Assembly: GCF_000974985.2 (NCBI RefSeq)
Contig: NZ_LAVA02000119.1
Location: 42,455 to 106,454 of the forward strand
Source of the DNA: Streptomyces mangrovisoli
Lineage (GTDB): Bacteria > Actinomycetota > Actinomycetes > Streptomycetales > Streptomycetaceae
Length of the DNA stretch: 64,000 nt
Reading direction: 5' to 3'
Shown: positions 1-8,798 of the stretch, piece after piece
Position numbering within the stretch: the first letter of the stretch is position 1
How the letters are laid out: each line of letters opens with the position of its first letter
Made by a program: the position numbers and the translations under genes
Notes under the pieces: model-generated
What the model saw: only the letters and a program-made list of their open reading frames with translations
The model's database searches: none
What the model was told of the DNA's origin: nothing

Positions 1-18
1 GGGTGACCCGGCCGGCTG

Positions 19-1629
19 TCATCCGCCCCTGTGCAGGGCCCCCGCGAGGATCCGGCCCTCCACCGCCTCGTACTGGCGGCGCTGTTCGCGGGCCTTGCGG
101 CGGCCGGAGGCCAGGGTCCCGAGCCAGCCGCAGGCGAAGCCGAACGGGATGGAGACGATGCCGGTCGTGGTGAACGGGAACCAGTTGAAGTCGGCGTGCG
201 GGAAGGCCGCGGCCGCGGAGCCGGAGACCAGTTTCGTGCCCGGCATCAGCGCCAGCACCGCGAGCGTGCCGCCGATGAGCGTGCACATGAGGCCCGCCCG
301 GGTGTAGCGGCGCCAGAAGAGGCCGTAGACGAGTGCCGGGGCGAGGGCGGAGGCGCCCAGGCAGAAGGACAGGGTGATCAGCGGCTGGAGGCTGCGGTGC
401 TGCACCAGGGTGGCCAGCAGGATCGCGGGTGCGCCCACCGCCAGGGAGGACAGCCGGGCGACGGTCATCTCGCGGCGCGGGGTCATGGGCGTGGCGCGGG
501 CCGTGAAGACGTCGTGGGCGAGGGAGTTGGCGCAGGCGAGGATCATGCCGGCGACCGAGGCGAGCAGGGTCAGGAAGATGGCGGTGGTGACGGTGGTGAA
601 GAGGAAGGTCTCGCCGGCCGACACGTCGGTGCCGAACGCGGCCCGTGAGCCCAGAAGGTAGGCGGTGTTGCCCTGCGGGTCGGCCCGCGCGATCGCCGCC
701 CGTCCGATCAGCGCCGTGGCGCCGAACCCGATCACGGTGATGACCAGTACGAACAGGGCGACGCAGGACACCGCCCAGGACATCGAGCGGCGGACCTGGC
801 GGGCGTGCGAGGCCGTGTACATGCGCATGGTGACGTGCGGCAGGCAGGCGCCGCCGAGGACCACCGTCAGCTCCGAGCTGATCATGTCCAGCCGGGACCA
901 GGGGCCGCCGCCGAACTGGAGCCCCGAGTGCAGGAACGCGGACCCCGCTCCGCTGCGGCCGGCCGCGGCGGCGAAGAGGGCGCCCGGGTTCCAGTCGTAG
1001 CGCCGGAGGATCAGGGCCGCGACGACCGCGCCCGACCCGAGCAGCATCACGATCTTCAGGATCTGGATGACGGCGGTGCCCTTCATGCCGCCGATCGCCG
1101 CGTACCCGATCATGAGGGTGCCGAGGCCGACGATGCAGCCCGTCTCCAGCGAGTCGCCGGAGAAGCCGAGGATGAAGCCCATCAGCTGCCCGGTGCCCGC
1201 GAGTTGCACCAGCATCAGCGGGAGCAGCGCCGCGATGGTCACGACGCTCGTGGTGACGCGTACGCAACGGCCGGGCATACGGCGGGCCAGTACGTCCCCC
1301 ATCGTGAACCGGCCCGCGTTGCGCAGGGGTTCGGCCAGCAGGAACATCAGCAGCATCAGCGACAGCGCGGTGCTCAGCGCCAGGACGATGCCGTCGTAGC
1401 CGCACAGGGCGACGACGCCGCTGGTGGCGAGGACAGTGGCGGCGGAGATGTAGTCGCCCGCGATGGCCAGGCCGTTGCGCAGCGGGGAAAGGGAGCCGAA
1501 GCCGGTGTAGTACGCGTCGAGGTCGTCGCGGTCGGGCCCGGTCAGTACGCACAGCAGCAGCGTGACGGTGGCCACGGCGCAGAACGCGATCAGGGACATG
1601 GCCTGCGCCGACCCGCTGAAGGCGGTCAT
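19..1629 (-). CDS. actP: sodium:solute symporter, acetate permease (ActP) type
   Basis: A 536-residue polytopic membrane protein of the sodium:solute symporter family. About 13 hydrophobic segments are visible, and the early DDLDAYYTGFGSLSPLRNG and GDYISAATVL stretches are typical of the ActP/MctC branch that takes up acetate and other short monocarboxylates with a cation. The ATG start overlaps the stop of the DUF485 gene (ATGA at 1626-1629), so the two are translationally coupled, the same order as yjcH-actP in E. coli. Length fits the family. The exact substrate (acetate, pyruvate, propionate) cannot be read from sequence. Confidence 0.9.
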   Translation of the reverse strand: MTAFSGSAQAMSLIAFCAVATVTLLLCVLTGPDRDDLDAYYTGFGSLSPLRNGLAIAGDYISAATVLATSGVVALCGYDGIVLALSTALSLMLLMFLLAEPLRNAGRFTMGDVLARRMPGRCVRVTTSVVTIAALLPLMLVQLAGTGQLMGFILGFSGDSLETGCIVGLGTLMIGYAAIGGMKGTAVIQILKIVMLLGSGAVVAALILRRYDWNPGALFAAAAGRSGAGSAFLHSGLQFGGGPWSRLDMISSELTVVLGGACLPHVTMRMYTASHARQVRRSMSWAVSCVALFVLVITVIGFGATALIGRAAIARADPQGNTAYLLGSRAAFGTDVSAGETFLFTTVTTAIFLTLLASVAGMILACANSLAHDVFTARATPMTPRREMTVARLSSLAVGAPAILLATLVQHRSLQPLITLSFCLGASALAPALVYGLFWRRYTRAGLMCTLIGGTLAVLALMPGTKLVSGSAAAAFPHADFNWFPFTTTGIVSIPFGFACGWLGTLASGRRKAREQRRQYEAVEGRILAGALHRGG

Positions 1630-2135
1630 CGGGCGGCCCGCCGTTTCGCGTCGACCTCGGACTGTCTGCGGATGCGGTCCGCGAGCGGGTCGACGCGGCG
1701 GCGCGCGGTGCGTTCGTAGCGGGCGATCGCCAGGCAGGTGACGGGGACCTGGAGCAGGGCGAGCAGCAGGCCGGTGGGCAGGCCGTCGGTGACCTCGCCG
1801 GTCATCAGGTCCGGCGCGAACGCGGACAGGACCAGGAACAGCGTGAAGTAGCCGAGCGCGGCGAGGGTGGCCGTGCGGCGCTGGCGGCGGTAGGCGCGGC
1901 GCAGGATCCGCAGGTCGCTGTGGTTGCCGAGGGGTGCCGGGCGGGGCTGCCGCCGTCGTTCCGGCCGCGGCGGCGGGGCCTGCGGGCGCCAGGGGTAGGT
2001 CAGTGTCTCGGGGACCGCCTCGGGTCGCGGCGGATACGGCGGTGGCGGGTACGGCGGTGGCGAGTGCGGGTTCGGCGGGTTCGGCGGTGGCGGGTACGGG
2101 TTCGTCGCGTATGGCGGTGACGCGTCGTGGTGCAT
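1626..2135 (-). CDS. DUF485 membrane protein, symporter partner
   Basis: A 169-residue protein with a proline-rich cytoplasmic N-terminal half (residues about 1-70, PPPYPPPPYPP repeats) and a C-terminal DUF485 domain with two transmembrane segments (ATLAALGYFTLFLVLSAFAP and a second one about 20 residues later). DUF485 proteins are small partners of ActP-type symporters. The start at 2135 is chosen because AAGGAG lies 7 nt upstream; a longer in-frame extension to 2288 lacks Streptomyces-like coding character. It overlaps the symporter gene by four bases and is its upstream operon mate. The proline tract is longer than in enteric YjcH. Confidence 0.85.
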   Translation of the reverse strand: MHHDASPPYATNPYPPPPNPPNPHSPPPYPPPPYPPRPEAVPETLTYPWRPQAPPPRPERRRQPRPAPLGNHSDLRILRRAYRRQRRTATLAALGYFTLFLVLSAFAPDLMTGEVTDGLPTGLLLALLQVPVTCLAIARYERTARRRVDPLADRIRRQSEVDAKRRAAR

Positions 2136-2437
2136 CCCGGTGCTCCTTGCGTGGCTCGGGTCCGGTGCGGACCGCAAGGGAGTTTGGGGGGGGTGTGCGA
2201 GCACGCAGGCTACTCGCAGGTATCCGGAATGCGCCGGGATTTCCCCAAACTGGCCGGTCGGTACGCGCTTACCGCGGCATTCCGGCACCGATCCGGACGG
2301 TTACCGCGATTAACTCGGACCTTTCGGGGGCCGGTCGGGGAGGTGCCGTACCGGGGTGGCGTGGTGAAGGGGCGCCGACGGCCGCCCCGCGGCGGCGAGT
2401 TCGGGGGTGCCGGGGCGCCGGTCCCGGTCACGCGGTG
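2136..2437. other. intergenic region upstream of the DUF485-symporter operon
   Basis: No gene is seen in these 302 bases. The region holds an inverted repeat (CCGGAATGC at 2224-2232 and GCATTCCGG at 2277-2285) and two direct copies of TTACCGCG (2269-2276 and 2301-2308). It must contain the symporter operon promoter and could contain its operator. It also carries the end of the leftward lipoprotein transcript from 2438. Confidence 0.4.
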
Positions 2438-3037
2438 TCAGCAGCGCTGCTCCGCCTTCTGCTTCAGCTCGACGAGCTGGACCCGCGCGTGGTCGAGGTC
2501 GCCGCGCCGCACGGTGTTCCGCGCGAACAGGAAGACGTACATCAGCTTGGGCCGGTGCGGGACCTGGGTCCACACCGTGCCGATCAGCTCCAGCGACTCC
2601 TGGAGCGAATCGCCGTCGTCCAGCGCGCTCTTCGGGTAGGCCGCGCGCACCTGGGCGAAGGTCGAGCCCGCGCCGATGCCCTCCGGGGTGTGCACGTTGT
2701 CCGCGGTGAGATAGGTGATGCCGAGCTTGCCGGACCAGCCGACGGTGATGCCGTTCGTGCCGGTGTCCGACATGCACGAGCCCACCGACTCCTCGCGGCG
2801 CTTCCACTCGCCCGTCGCCTCGGCCTGGTCGAGGGTCATCCCCACCCTCAGCTTCGAGAGTCCGTCGGGTCCGAGCACGCGCGGGGGCGGTGTGCTGTGC
2901 ACGACGCTGATGCCGGGCAGGCTCCCGCCGGCGTCGTCCCCCGAGCCGATCGCGGGCGCGCAGCCCGCGAGCAGGACGGCGGCCGCGGCACCGGCCGTGG
3001 CGGTGAGGACGCGGGTGCGGGCGGCGTGTGCGTTCAT
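2438..3037 (-). CDS. secreted lipoprotein of unknown function
   Basis: A 199-residue protein with a lipoprotein signal: charged start, hydrophobic core, and the lipobox LLAGC with the lipidated Cys near residue 26. The mature part (LGPDGLSKLRVGMTLDQA region and later cysteines) is similar in style to small Streptomyces lipoproteins, but I recognise no named enzymatic domain. The ATG at 3037 is preceded by AGGGGGAAC. It sits downstream of and in the same orientation as the MFS gene, separated by about 80 bases, so it may be cotranscribed. No function should be inferred beyond surface anchoring. Confidence 0.8.
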   Translation of the reverse strand: MNAHAARTRVLTATAGAAAAVLLAGCAPAIGSGDDAGGSLPGISVVHSTPPPRVLGPDGLSKLRVGMTLDQAEATGEWKRREESVGSCMSDTGTNGITVGWSGKLGITYLTADNVHTPEGIGAGSTFAQVRAAYPKSALDDGDSLQESLELIGTVWTQVPHRPKLMYVFLFARNTVRRGDLDHARVQLVELKQKAEQRC

Positions 3038-3118
3038 GTGTTCCCCCTGTGAGACCGCTGGGATCCTAGGGGAGCCGGAGGAGGCGCGGTGGGGGATTTC
3101 CGGGCGACGGGCCGCTGA

Positions 3119-4636
3119 TCAGTCCGTCAGCACCGGAAACCGCCGGGGTGCCACGAACAGCAGCACCAGGAAGGCGACCACGGCCGCGCAGGACGCCCCC
3201 AGGTACACCGCGTGCACGGCGTCCGCGACGGCGTGCCGGGTCGCCTCGGGCACGGTGCCCGCGTCGAGCGCGCGCGTGACGGAGTCCAGGTCGCTCGCCC
3301 CGCCCAGCCGCGCGGCCAGCACGCTGTTGGCGACGGCGCCGAAGACGGCCGCGCCGAGGGTCTGTCCGGTCTGCCGGCAGAACAGCACGGAGGCGGTGGT
3401 GGTGCCGCGTTCCGACCAGCCGACGGTCGACTGGACGCCGACGATGAGCGGCAGCTGGAACAGGCCGAGCGCCGCGCCCAGGAGCAGCATCAGCAGCATC
3501 GGCTGCCAGGCCTGCCCCGGATACGGCAGCAGCGGGAACGCGGACAGGATCAGCGCGGCCGCGCCGATGCCGGTCAGGGCGGTGTTGCGGAAGCCGATGC
3601 GGCGGTAGACGTGCTGGCTCAGGGCCGCCGCGATCGGCCAGGTCAGCGTCCACACCGAGAGCACGAACCCGGCGGCCACGGGCGCGAGTCCGAGGACGGA
3701 CTGGGCGTAAGTGGGCAGGAAGACGGTCGGCGCCACCATCAGCAGGCCCAGCGCGCCGAGGGCGAGGTTGACCGCGGCGATGGTGCGTCGCCGCCAGACC
3801 CAGCCGGGGATGATCGGCTCCGCCGCCCGCCGCTCCACGAACACCACCACGCCCACCAGCGCGAACCCGGCCGCGAACAGGGCGAGCGACGGCGCGGACA
3901 GCCACGGCCAGGCCACCCCGCCCTGCACGAGCGCGGTGAGCAGCACGCCGCCGGCCGCGAACACGGCGAGCGCGCCCGCCCAGTCGATCCGGGCCCGGGT
4001 GCCGTTCTCGTGGCGGCGCGGCTCGTGGCGGCGCGGCTCGTGGAGGTGGCGCACGATCAGCCAGAGGGCGACCGTGCCGATGGGCAGGTTGACGAGGAAG
4101 ATCCAGCGCCAGTCGGCGTACGCGGCGAGGACCCCGCCGATGCCCGGACCGGCGATCGCGGAGACCGCCCACACCGTGGACAGCTTCGACTGGATCTTCG
4201 GGCGTTCCTTCAGCGGGTACAGGTCGGCGGCCAGGGTCTGCACGGTGCCCTGGAGGGCGCCGCCGCCGAGCCCCTGCACCACGCGGAAGGCGATCAGCGC
4301 GGTCATGCTCCACGCGCCCGCGCACAGCAGCGACCCGAGCAGGAACACGATCGCGCCCGCGACCAGCACCGGCTTGCGGCCGAAGGTGTCGGAGAGCTTG
4401 CCGTAGACCGGCAGGGTGACGGTGACGGCGAGGAGATAGCCGGAGAACAGCCAGGAGAAGGTCGAGAAGCCGCCGAGGTCGCCGACGATCTGCGGGACGG
4501 CCGTGGAGACCACGGTGGAGTCCAGCGCGGACAGCGCCATCGCCAGCATCAGGGCGGCGACGACCGCGCCGCGCCGCTCGGTTCCCAGGGCCCTGGTGCC
4601 GGCCTCGTCTCGTGTCGCCGGACTCGTACCGCCCAC
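3119..4636 (-). CDS. MFS exporter, DHA2 (EmrB/QacA) family
   Basis: A 14-helix drug:H+ antiporter-like permease, 505 residues from the GTG at 4636, which has GGGGAGGGG about 6 nt upstream; a longer reading to 4762 adds 42 residues of unlikely composition. Motif A is clear (GKLSDTFGRKPV) after the first loop, and ALDSTVVSTAVPQI in helix 1 is the DHA2 motif D1 region. RVVQGLGGGALQG and GPGIGGVLA match later family motifs. A tandem repeat in the central cytoplasmic loop encodes HEPRRHEPRRHE (15-bp units starting at 4007, 4022 and 4037). It is probably an exporter of toxic compounds; substrate unknown. It diverges from the ABC exporter operon at 5067. Confidence 0.9.
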   Translation of the reverse strand: MGGTSPATRDEAGTRALGTERRGAVVAALMLAMALSALDSTVVSTAVPQIVGDLGGFSTFSWLFSGYLLAVTVTLPVYGKLSDTFGRKPVLVAGAIVFLLGSLLCAGAWSMTALIAFRVVQGLGGGALQGTVQTLAADLYPLKERPKIQSKLSTVWAVSAIAGPGIGGVLAAYADWRWIFLVNLPIGTVALWLIVRHLHEPRRHEPRRHENGTRARIDWAGALAVFAAGGVLLTALVQGGVAWPWLSAPSLALFAAGFALVGVVVFVERRAAEPIIPGWVWRRRTIAAVNLALGALGLLMVAPTVFLPTYAQSVLGLAPVAAGFVLSVWTLTWPIAAALSQHVYRRIGFRNTALTGIGAAALILSAFPLLPYPGQAWQPMLLMLLLGAALGLFQLPLIVGVQSTVGWSERGTTTASVLFCRQTGQTLGAAVFGAVANSVLAARLGGASDLDSVTRALDAGTVPEATRHAVADAVHAVYLGASCAAVVAFLVLLFVAPRRFPVLTD

Positions 4637-5066
4637 CGTCGTCCCCTCCCCGTGCCCCCTGCATCCATCTGCCGCGGACAGCTTCCCACTTGACCGTGAC
4701 GCGACGGGAGGGTGGAGGCTCGTCCGGTCGCCGGGTGGACACGACCCCGAGAAGGACTCCACCCGACGGTGGACAGCCCCTAGGGGTTGCTCCGTACCAG
4801 GGCCGGGGGAGGGTTCGTCCCGGCGGAGGACGAGCCGCGGCGATCGCTTCCTTAACCTGGCTTTATGCCGCTGGGGGGCGGTTCACCGAACCGCCGGGGG
4901 TGGGGTTTTCCCCCGGGAAAGACGGGGCTTCGCACCAGCGCGCCGGACCCCTTCGCACCGACAGACTCGATGACGAAGCGGTTCGCACGGCACCACCGCA
5001 CACCCACCGGAACGCACGCCGGCGGACCACTTCATCCCACACGATGACCGACATAGGAGATACACC
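4637..5066. promoter_or_regulatory. divergent promoter region between MFS and ABC exporters
   Basis: No gene is seen in this 430-base stretch. It must carry the promoters of the leftward MFS gene and the rightward ABC operon. A perfect palindrome (GGCGGTTC at 4877-4884 and GAACCGCC at 4888-4895, 3-nt spacer) is a candidate operator or short hairpin in the ABC leader. A locally AT-rich CTTTATG lies just upstream of it at 4861-4867. Confidence 0.4.
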
Positions 5067-5855
5067 GTGACTTCGGCTGTGACCATTCCCAGGCACGGGG
5101 GCACTGGAGGGCGTACGGCCGTCGCCGCGCGGGCGCGGCAGGTCGTCAAGGCATACGGCTCCGGCGAGACCCGCGTCGTCGCCCTCGACCACGTCGACGT
5201 GGACATCGCCCGCGGCCAGTTCACCGCGATCATGGGCCCCTCGGGGTCCGGCAAGTCCACCCTGATGCACTGCCTCGCCGGCCTCGACACGGTGTCCTCC
5301 GGGCAGATCTACCTGGACGAGACCGAGATCACCGGCCTCAAGGACAAGAAGCTCACGCAGCTGCGCCGGGACCGGATCGGCTTCATCTTCCAGGCGTTCA
5401 ACCTGCTGCCGACGCTGAACGCGATCGAGAACATCACGCTGCCCATGGACATCGCCGGGCGCAAGCCCGACCGCGAGTGGATGGACCGCGTGGTCACGAC
5501 CGTGGGCCTCGCCGACCGGCTCAGGCACCGCCCGACGCAGCTGTCCGGCGGTCAGCAGCAGCGCGTCGCCGTGGCCCGCGCGCTGGCGGCCCGGCCGGAG
5601 ATCATCTTCGGTGACGAGCCGACCGGCAACCTCGACTCGCGGGCCGGCGCCGAGGTGCTGGGCTTCCTGCGGCGCTCGGTCGACGAGCTCGGCCAGACCA
5701 TCGTGATGGTCACCCACGACCCGGTCGCCGCGTCGTACGCGGACCGAGTGCTCTACCTCGCCGACGGCCGGATCGTCGACGAGATGCAGCAGCCGACCGC
5801 CGAGCAGGTCCTCGACCGCATGAAGGACTTCGACGCCCGGGGGCGTACGTCATGA
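5067..5855 (+). CDS. ABC transporter ATP-binding protein, MacB/LolD type
   Basis: A 262-residue nucleotide-binding subunit. Visible motifs are Walker A GPSGSGKST (about residues 57-65), Q-loop GFIFQAFNLLP, signature LSGGQQQR, Walker B IIFGDEPTGNLD and the H-loop MVTHDP. This subfamily powers FtsX-like permeases that export lipoproteins, peptides or macrolides by mechanotransmission rather than by transport through the membrane pore. The GTG start at 5067 has AGGAGA 6 nt upstream. Its stop overlaps the permease start (ATGA), so the pair is translationally coupled. It is strikingly similar to the ATPase at 37208-37978, including a shared LPMDIAGRKPD stretch. Confidence 0.95.
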   Translation: MTSAVTIPRHGGTGGRTAVAARARQVVKAYGSGETRVVALDHVDVDIARGQFTAIMGPSGSGKSTLMHCLAGLDTVSSGQIYLDETEITGLKDKKLTQLRRDRIGFIFQAFNLLPTLNAIENITLPMDIAGRKPDREWMDRVVTTVGLADRLRHRPTQLSGGQQQRVAVARALAARPEIIFGDEPTGNLDSRAGAEVLGFLRRSVDELGQTIVMVTHDPVAASYADRVLYLADGRIVDEMQQPTAEQVLDRMKDFDARGRTS

Positions 5856-8431
5856 CCGTCCTGAAGACCTCGCTGCGCAACTTCCTCGCGCACAAGGGAC
5901 GCATGGCCCTGTCCGCGATCGCGGTGCTGCTGTCGGTGGCGTTCGTGTGCGGCACGCTGGTGTTCACCGACACCATGAACACCACCTTCGACAAGCTGTT
6001 CGCGGCCACCTCCTCGGACGTGACGGTGAGCGCGAAGAGCGCCTCCGACACCGGTGAGACCACGTCCGACAACGGCCGCCCGCCGGTCATGCCGGCCTCG
6101 GTGGTCGCCACCGTGCGCGGCGCCGACGGTGTCGCCCGGGCGGAGGGGACGGTGTTCTCCACCTCGGTGACCGTCGTCGACTCGCAGAAGGACAACCTCT
6201 CGCCGAAGTCCGGCGCGCCGACCATCGTCGGCAGCTGGAACGGCAACGACGCCCGCACCATGAAGATCACCTCTGGTACGGCGCCGCACGGCTCCTCCCA
6301 GGTGATGGTCGACGCCGACACCGCCGACAAGCACCACCTGAAGCTCGGCGACGAGATCGACGTGATCAGCGCGGTCGGCACGCACACCGCGCGGATCTCC
6401 GGCATCGCCACCTTCACCGTCACCAACCCCGGCGCTGCGATCTTCTACCTGGACACCCGGACCGCCCAGGAGACCCTGGTCGGCCGGACCGGCGTGTACA
6501 CGAACGTCAACGTCACCGCCGCCAAGGGCGTCACCGACCCGCAGTTGAAGCGGAACGTGAGCGCGGCCATCGGCGGCACCTACAAGGTGCAGACCGCCAA
6601 GGAGACCGCCGACGCCAACCAGAAGGACGTCGAGGGCTTCCTGAACGTCATGAAGTACGCGATGCTCGGCTTCGCCGGGGTCGCCTTCCTCGTCGGCATC
6701 TTCCTGATCATCAACACCTTCTCGATGCTGGTCGCCCAGCGCACCCGCGAGATCGGCCTGATGCGGGCCATCGGCTCCTCGCGCAAGCAGGTCAACCGCT
6801 CGGTGCTCACCGAGGCGCTGCTGCTCGGCGTCACCGGATCGATCCTCGGGGTCGGCGCGGGCGTCGGCATCGCGGTCGGCCTGATGAAGCTCATGGGCCA
6901 GATGGGCATGCACCTGTCGACGGACGATCTGACGGTCGCCTGGACCACCCCGGTGGTCGGCCTGGTCCTGGGCGTCGTCGTCACGATCCTGGCGGCCTAC
7001 CTGCCGGCCCGCCGCGCGGGGAAGATCTCCCCGATGGCCGCCCTGCGCGACGCGGGCGCCCCGGCGGACGCCAGGGCCGGCCGCATCCGGGCGGCGGTGG
7101 GCCTGCTGCTGACGGCGGGCGGCGGCTTCGCGCTCTACCTCGCCTCCGCCGCGGCCAAGGCGACGGGCGGCTCGCTCTGGCTGGGTCTCGGCGTGGTGCT
7201 GTCCCTGCTCGGCTTCGTGGTCGTCGGACCGCTGCTCGCCGGCGGCGTGGTCCGCGTCCTCGGCACCGTCGTCCTGCGGGTCTTCGGCCCGGTCGGCCGC
7301 ATGGCGGAGCGCAACGCGCTGCGCAACCCGCGCCGCACCGGCGCCACGGGTGCCGCCCTGATGATCGGCCTGGCGCTGGTCGCCTGCCTGTCCGTGGTCG
7401 GCTCCTCCATGGTCGCCTCCGCGACCGACCAGCTCGACAAGACCGTCGGCACGGACTTCATCATCCAGAACGACGGCGGCCAGCCCCTGGTCCCGCAGGC
7501 GGTCAAGGCCGTCAAGGACACCCCGGGCCTGAAGCGGGTCACCGAGTACAAGTCGACCACGGCCGACTACACGACCCCCGACGGCAAGACGCTCAAGGAC
7601 ACCGACATCACGGCGGCCGACCCGACGTACGCGATCGACCTGCGCACGAAGACCGTCGCCGGCCGGCTGAAGGACGCCTACCTGCCGAACTCGATGTCGG
7701 TTCACGACAAGTTCGCCAAGGCCCACGACATCCACCTCGGGTCGAAGATCAAGGTCGCGTTCAAGGACGGCGGCACGGCCGAGCTGACCGTGCGGGCGAT
7801 CACCAGCAGCGACGGCCTGATCGACCAGGGCGCCAAGTACACGTCCATCGCGACGCTGGCCAGGTACGTGCCGGCCGACAAGATGCCGCTCGACGAGCTG
7901 GTCTTCGCCAGCGCCAAGGACGGGCAGCAGGACACCGCGTACAAGGCGCTGAAGTCGGCGCTGCACGACTACCCGCAGTACACCGTGCGCGACCAGACCG
8001 ACTACAAGCAGGCGCTGAAGGACCAGATCGGCCAGCTGCTCAACATGATCTACGGCCTGCTGGCGCTCGCGATCATCGTCGCGATCCTGGGCGTGGTGAA
8101 CACCCTGGCCCTCTCGGTGGTCGAGCGGACCCGTGAGATCGGCCTGATGCGGGCGATCGGCCTCTCCCGCCGCCAGCTGCGCCGCATGATCCGCCTGGAG
8201 TCGGTGGTGATCGCCCTGTTCGGCGCGCTGCTCGGCCTCGGCCTCGGCATGGCCTGGGGCGCCACCGCGCAGCAGCTGCTCGCCCTGGAGGGCCTGAAGG
8301 TCCTGGAGATCCCCTGGTCGACGATCGTCTCGGTGTTCATCGGCTCGGCGTTCGTCGGACTGTTCGCGGCACTCGTGCCGGCGTTCCGGGCGGGCCGGAT
8401 GAACGTACTGAACGCGATCGCCACGGAGTAG
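5852..8431 (+). CDS. ABC transporter permease with two FtsX domains
   Basis: An 859-residue integral membrane protein: N-terminal helix (about residues 17-40), a large extracytoplasmic domain (about 45-250), an FtsX block of three helices (about 265-390, containing VAQRTREIGLMRAIG), a middle helical pair, a second extracytoplasmic domain (about 525-720) and a final FtsX block (about 725-855, ending in AFRAGRMNVLNAIATE). This is the usual layout of actinobacterial MacB-like permeases of 840-870 residues. It is coupled to the ATPase gene by a 4-base overlap. The likely role is export or extraction of an envelope molecule or antimicrobial; substrate unknown. Its stop codon lies inside the first unit of a 25-bp tandem repeat. 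Confidence 0.95.
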   Translation: MTVLKTSLRNFLAHKGRMALSAIAVLLSVAFVCGTLVFTDTMNTTFDKLFAATSSDVTVSAKSASDTGETTSDNGRPPVMPASVVATVRGADGVARAEGTVFSTSVTVVDSQKDNLSPKSGAPTIVGSWNGNDARTMKITSGTAPHGSSQVMVDADTADKHHLKLGDEIDVISAVGTHTARISGIATFTVTNPGAAIFYLDTRTAQETLVGRTGVYTNVNVTAAKGVTDPQLKRNVSAAIGGTYKVQTAKETADANQKDVEGFLNVMKYAMLGFAGVAFLVGIFLIINTFSMLVAQRTREIGLMRAIGSSRKQVNRSVLTEALLLGVTGSILGVGAGVGIAVGLMKLMGQMGMHLSTDDLTVAWTTPVVGLVLGVVVTILAAYLPARRAGKISPMAALRDAGAPADARAGRIRAAVGLLLTAGGGFALYLASAAAKATGGSLWLGLGVVLSLLGFVVVGPLLAGGVVRVLGTVVLRVFGPVGRMAERNALRNPRRTGATGAALMIGLALVACLSVVGSSMVASATDQLDKTVGTDFIIQNDGGQPLVPQAVKAVKDTPGLKRVTEYKSTTADYTTPDGKTLKDTDITAADPTYAIDLRTKTVAGRLKDAYLPNSMSVHDKFAKAHDIHLGSKIKVAFKDGGTAELTVRAITSSDGLIDQGAKYTSIATLARYVPADKMPLDELVFASAKDGQQDTAYKALKSALHDYPQYTVRDQTDYKQALKDQIGQLLNMIYGLLALAIIVAILGVVNTLALSVVERTREIGLMRAIGLSRRQLRRMIRLESVVIALFGALLGLGLGMAWGATAQQLLALEGLKVLEIPWSTIVSVFIGSAFVGLFAALVPAFRAGRMNVLNAIATE

Positions 8432-8540
8432 CCGCGGCGTGATCGCCACGGTGCGGCCGCGGCGCGATCGCCACGGAGGAGCCGCGACGTGATCGCCACG
8501 GTGCGGCCGCGGCGCGATCGCCACGATGGAGCCGCGTGAG
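8416..8540. repeat. 25-bp tandem repeat, five copies, starting in the permease 3' end
   Basis: GATCGCCACGG recurs at 8416, 8441, 8466, 8491 and 8516, an exact 25-bp period. Copies 2 and 4 are identical and differ slightly from 3 and 5, giving a 50-bp superperiod. The first copy contains the last sense codons and the TAG stop of the permease gene, so the array looks like an amplified gene end. GCGATCGC palindromes occur in copies 1, 3 and 5. No spacers are present, so it is not a CRISPR. Confidence 0.9.
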
Positions 8541-8600
8541 CGTCACGGAGCGGTCGCGCGGCGGCCGGTGACCACCGCACACGGGGGTTGCGGGGGACGG

Positions 8601-8647
8601 ACCCGGTGCCGGGGAGCTTGGGGGCTCCTCGGCACCGGGTTCTTTTT
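8601..8647 (+). terminator. strong intrinsic terminator after the ABC operon
   Basis: ACCCGGTGCCGGGGAGC (8601-8617) pairs with GCTCCTCGGCACCGGGT (8624-8640), 17 base pairs with one wobble and a 6-nt loop, followed by TCTTTTTC. It separates the ABC operon from mfd. Confidence 0.9.
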
Positions 8648-8798
8648 CGCGTGTGAGCCCCTCGTGTGCGCGGCGCGGGCGGCGTTGTCCACAGGCTCCG
8701 GCGCGCCCCCGCACGGCGACGTAGGCTGGGAAACCCCCGGCCCGCCCGTCGCGTCGGGTGATTCGCGTTGCCCACCCCCTGGACGGAAAGCCTCCTCC

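Noticed and set aside
8416..8540. Possible CRISPR array
   Set aside because: Units are directly adjacent with no unique spacers, 25-bp period, and start inside a gene.
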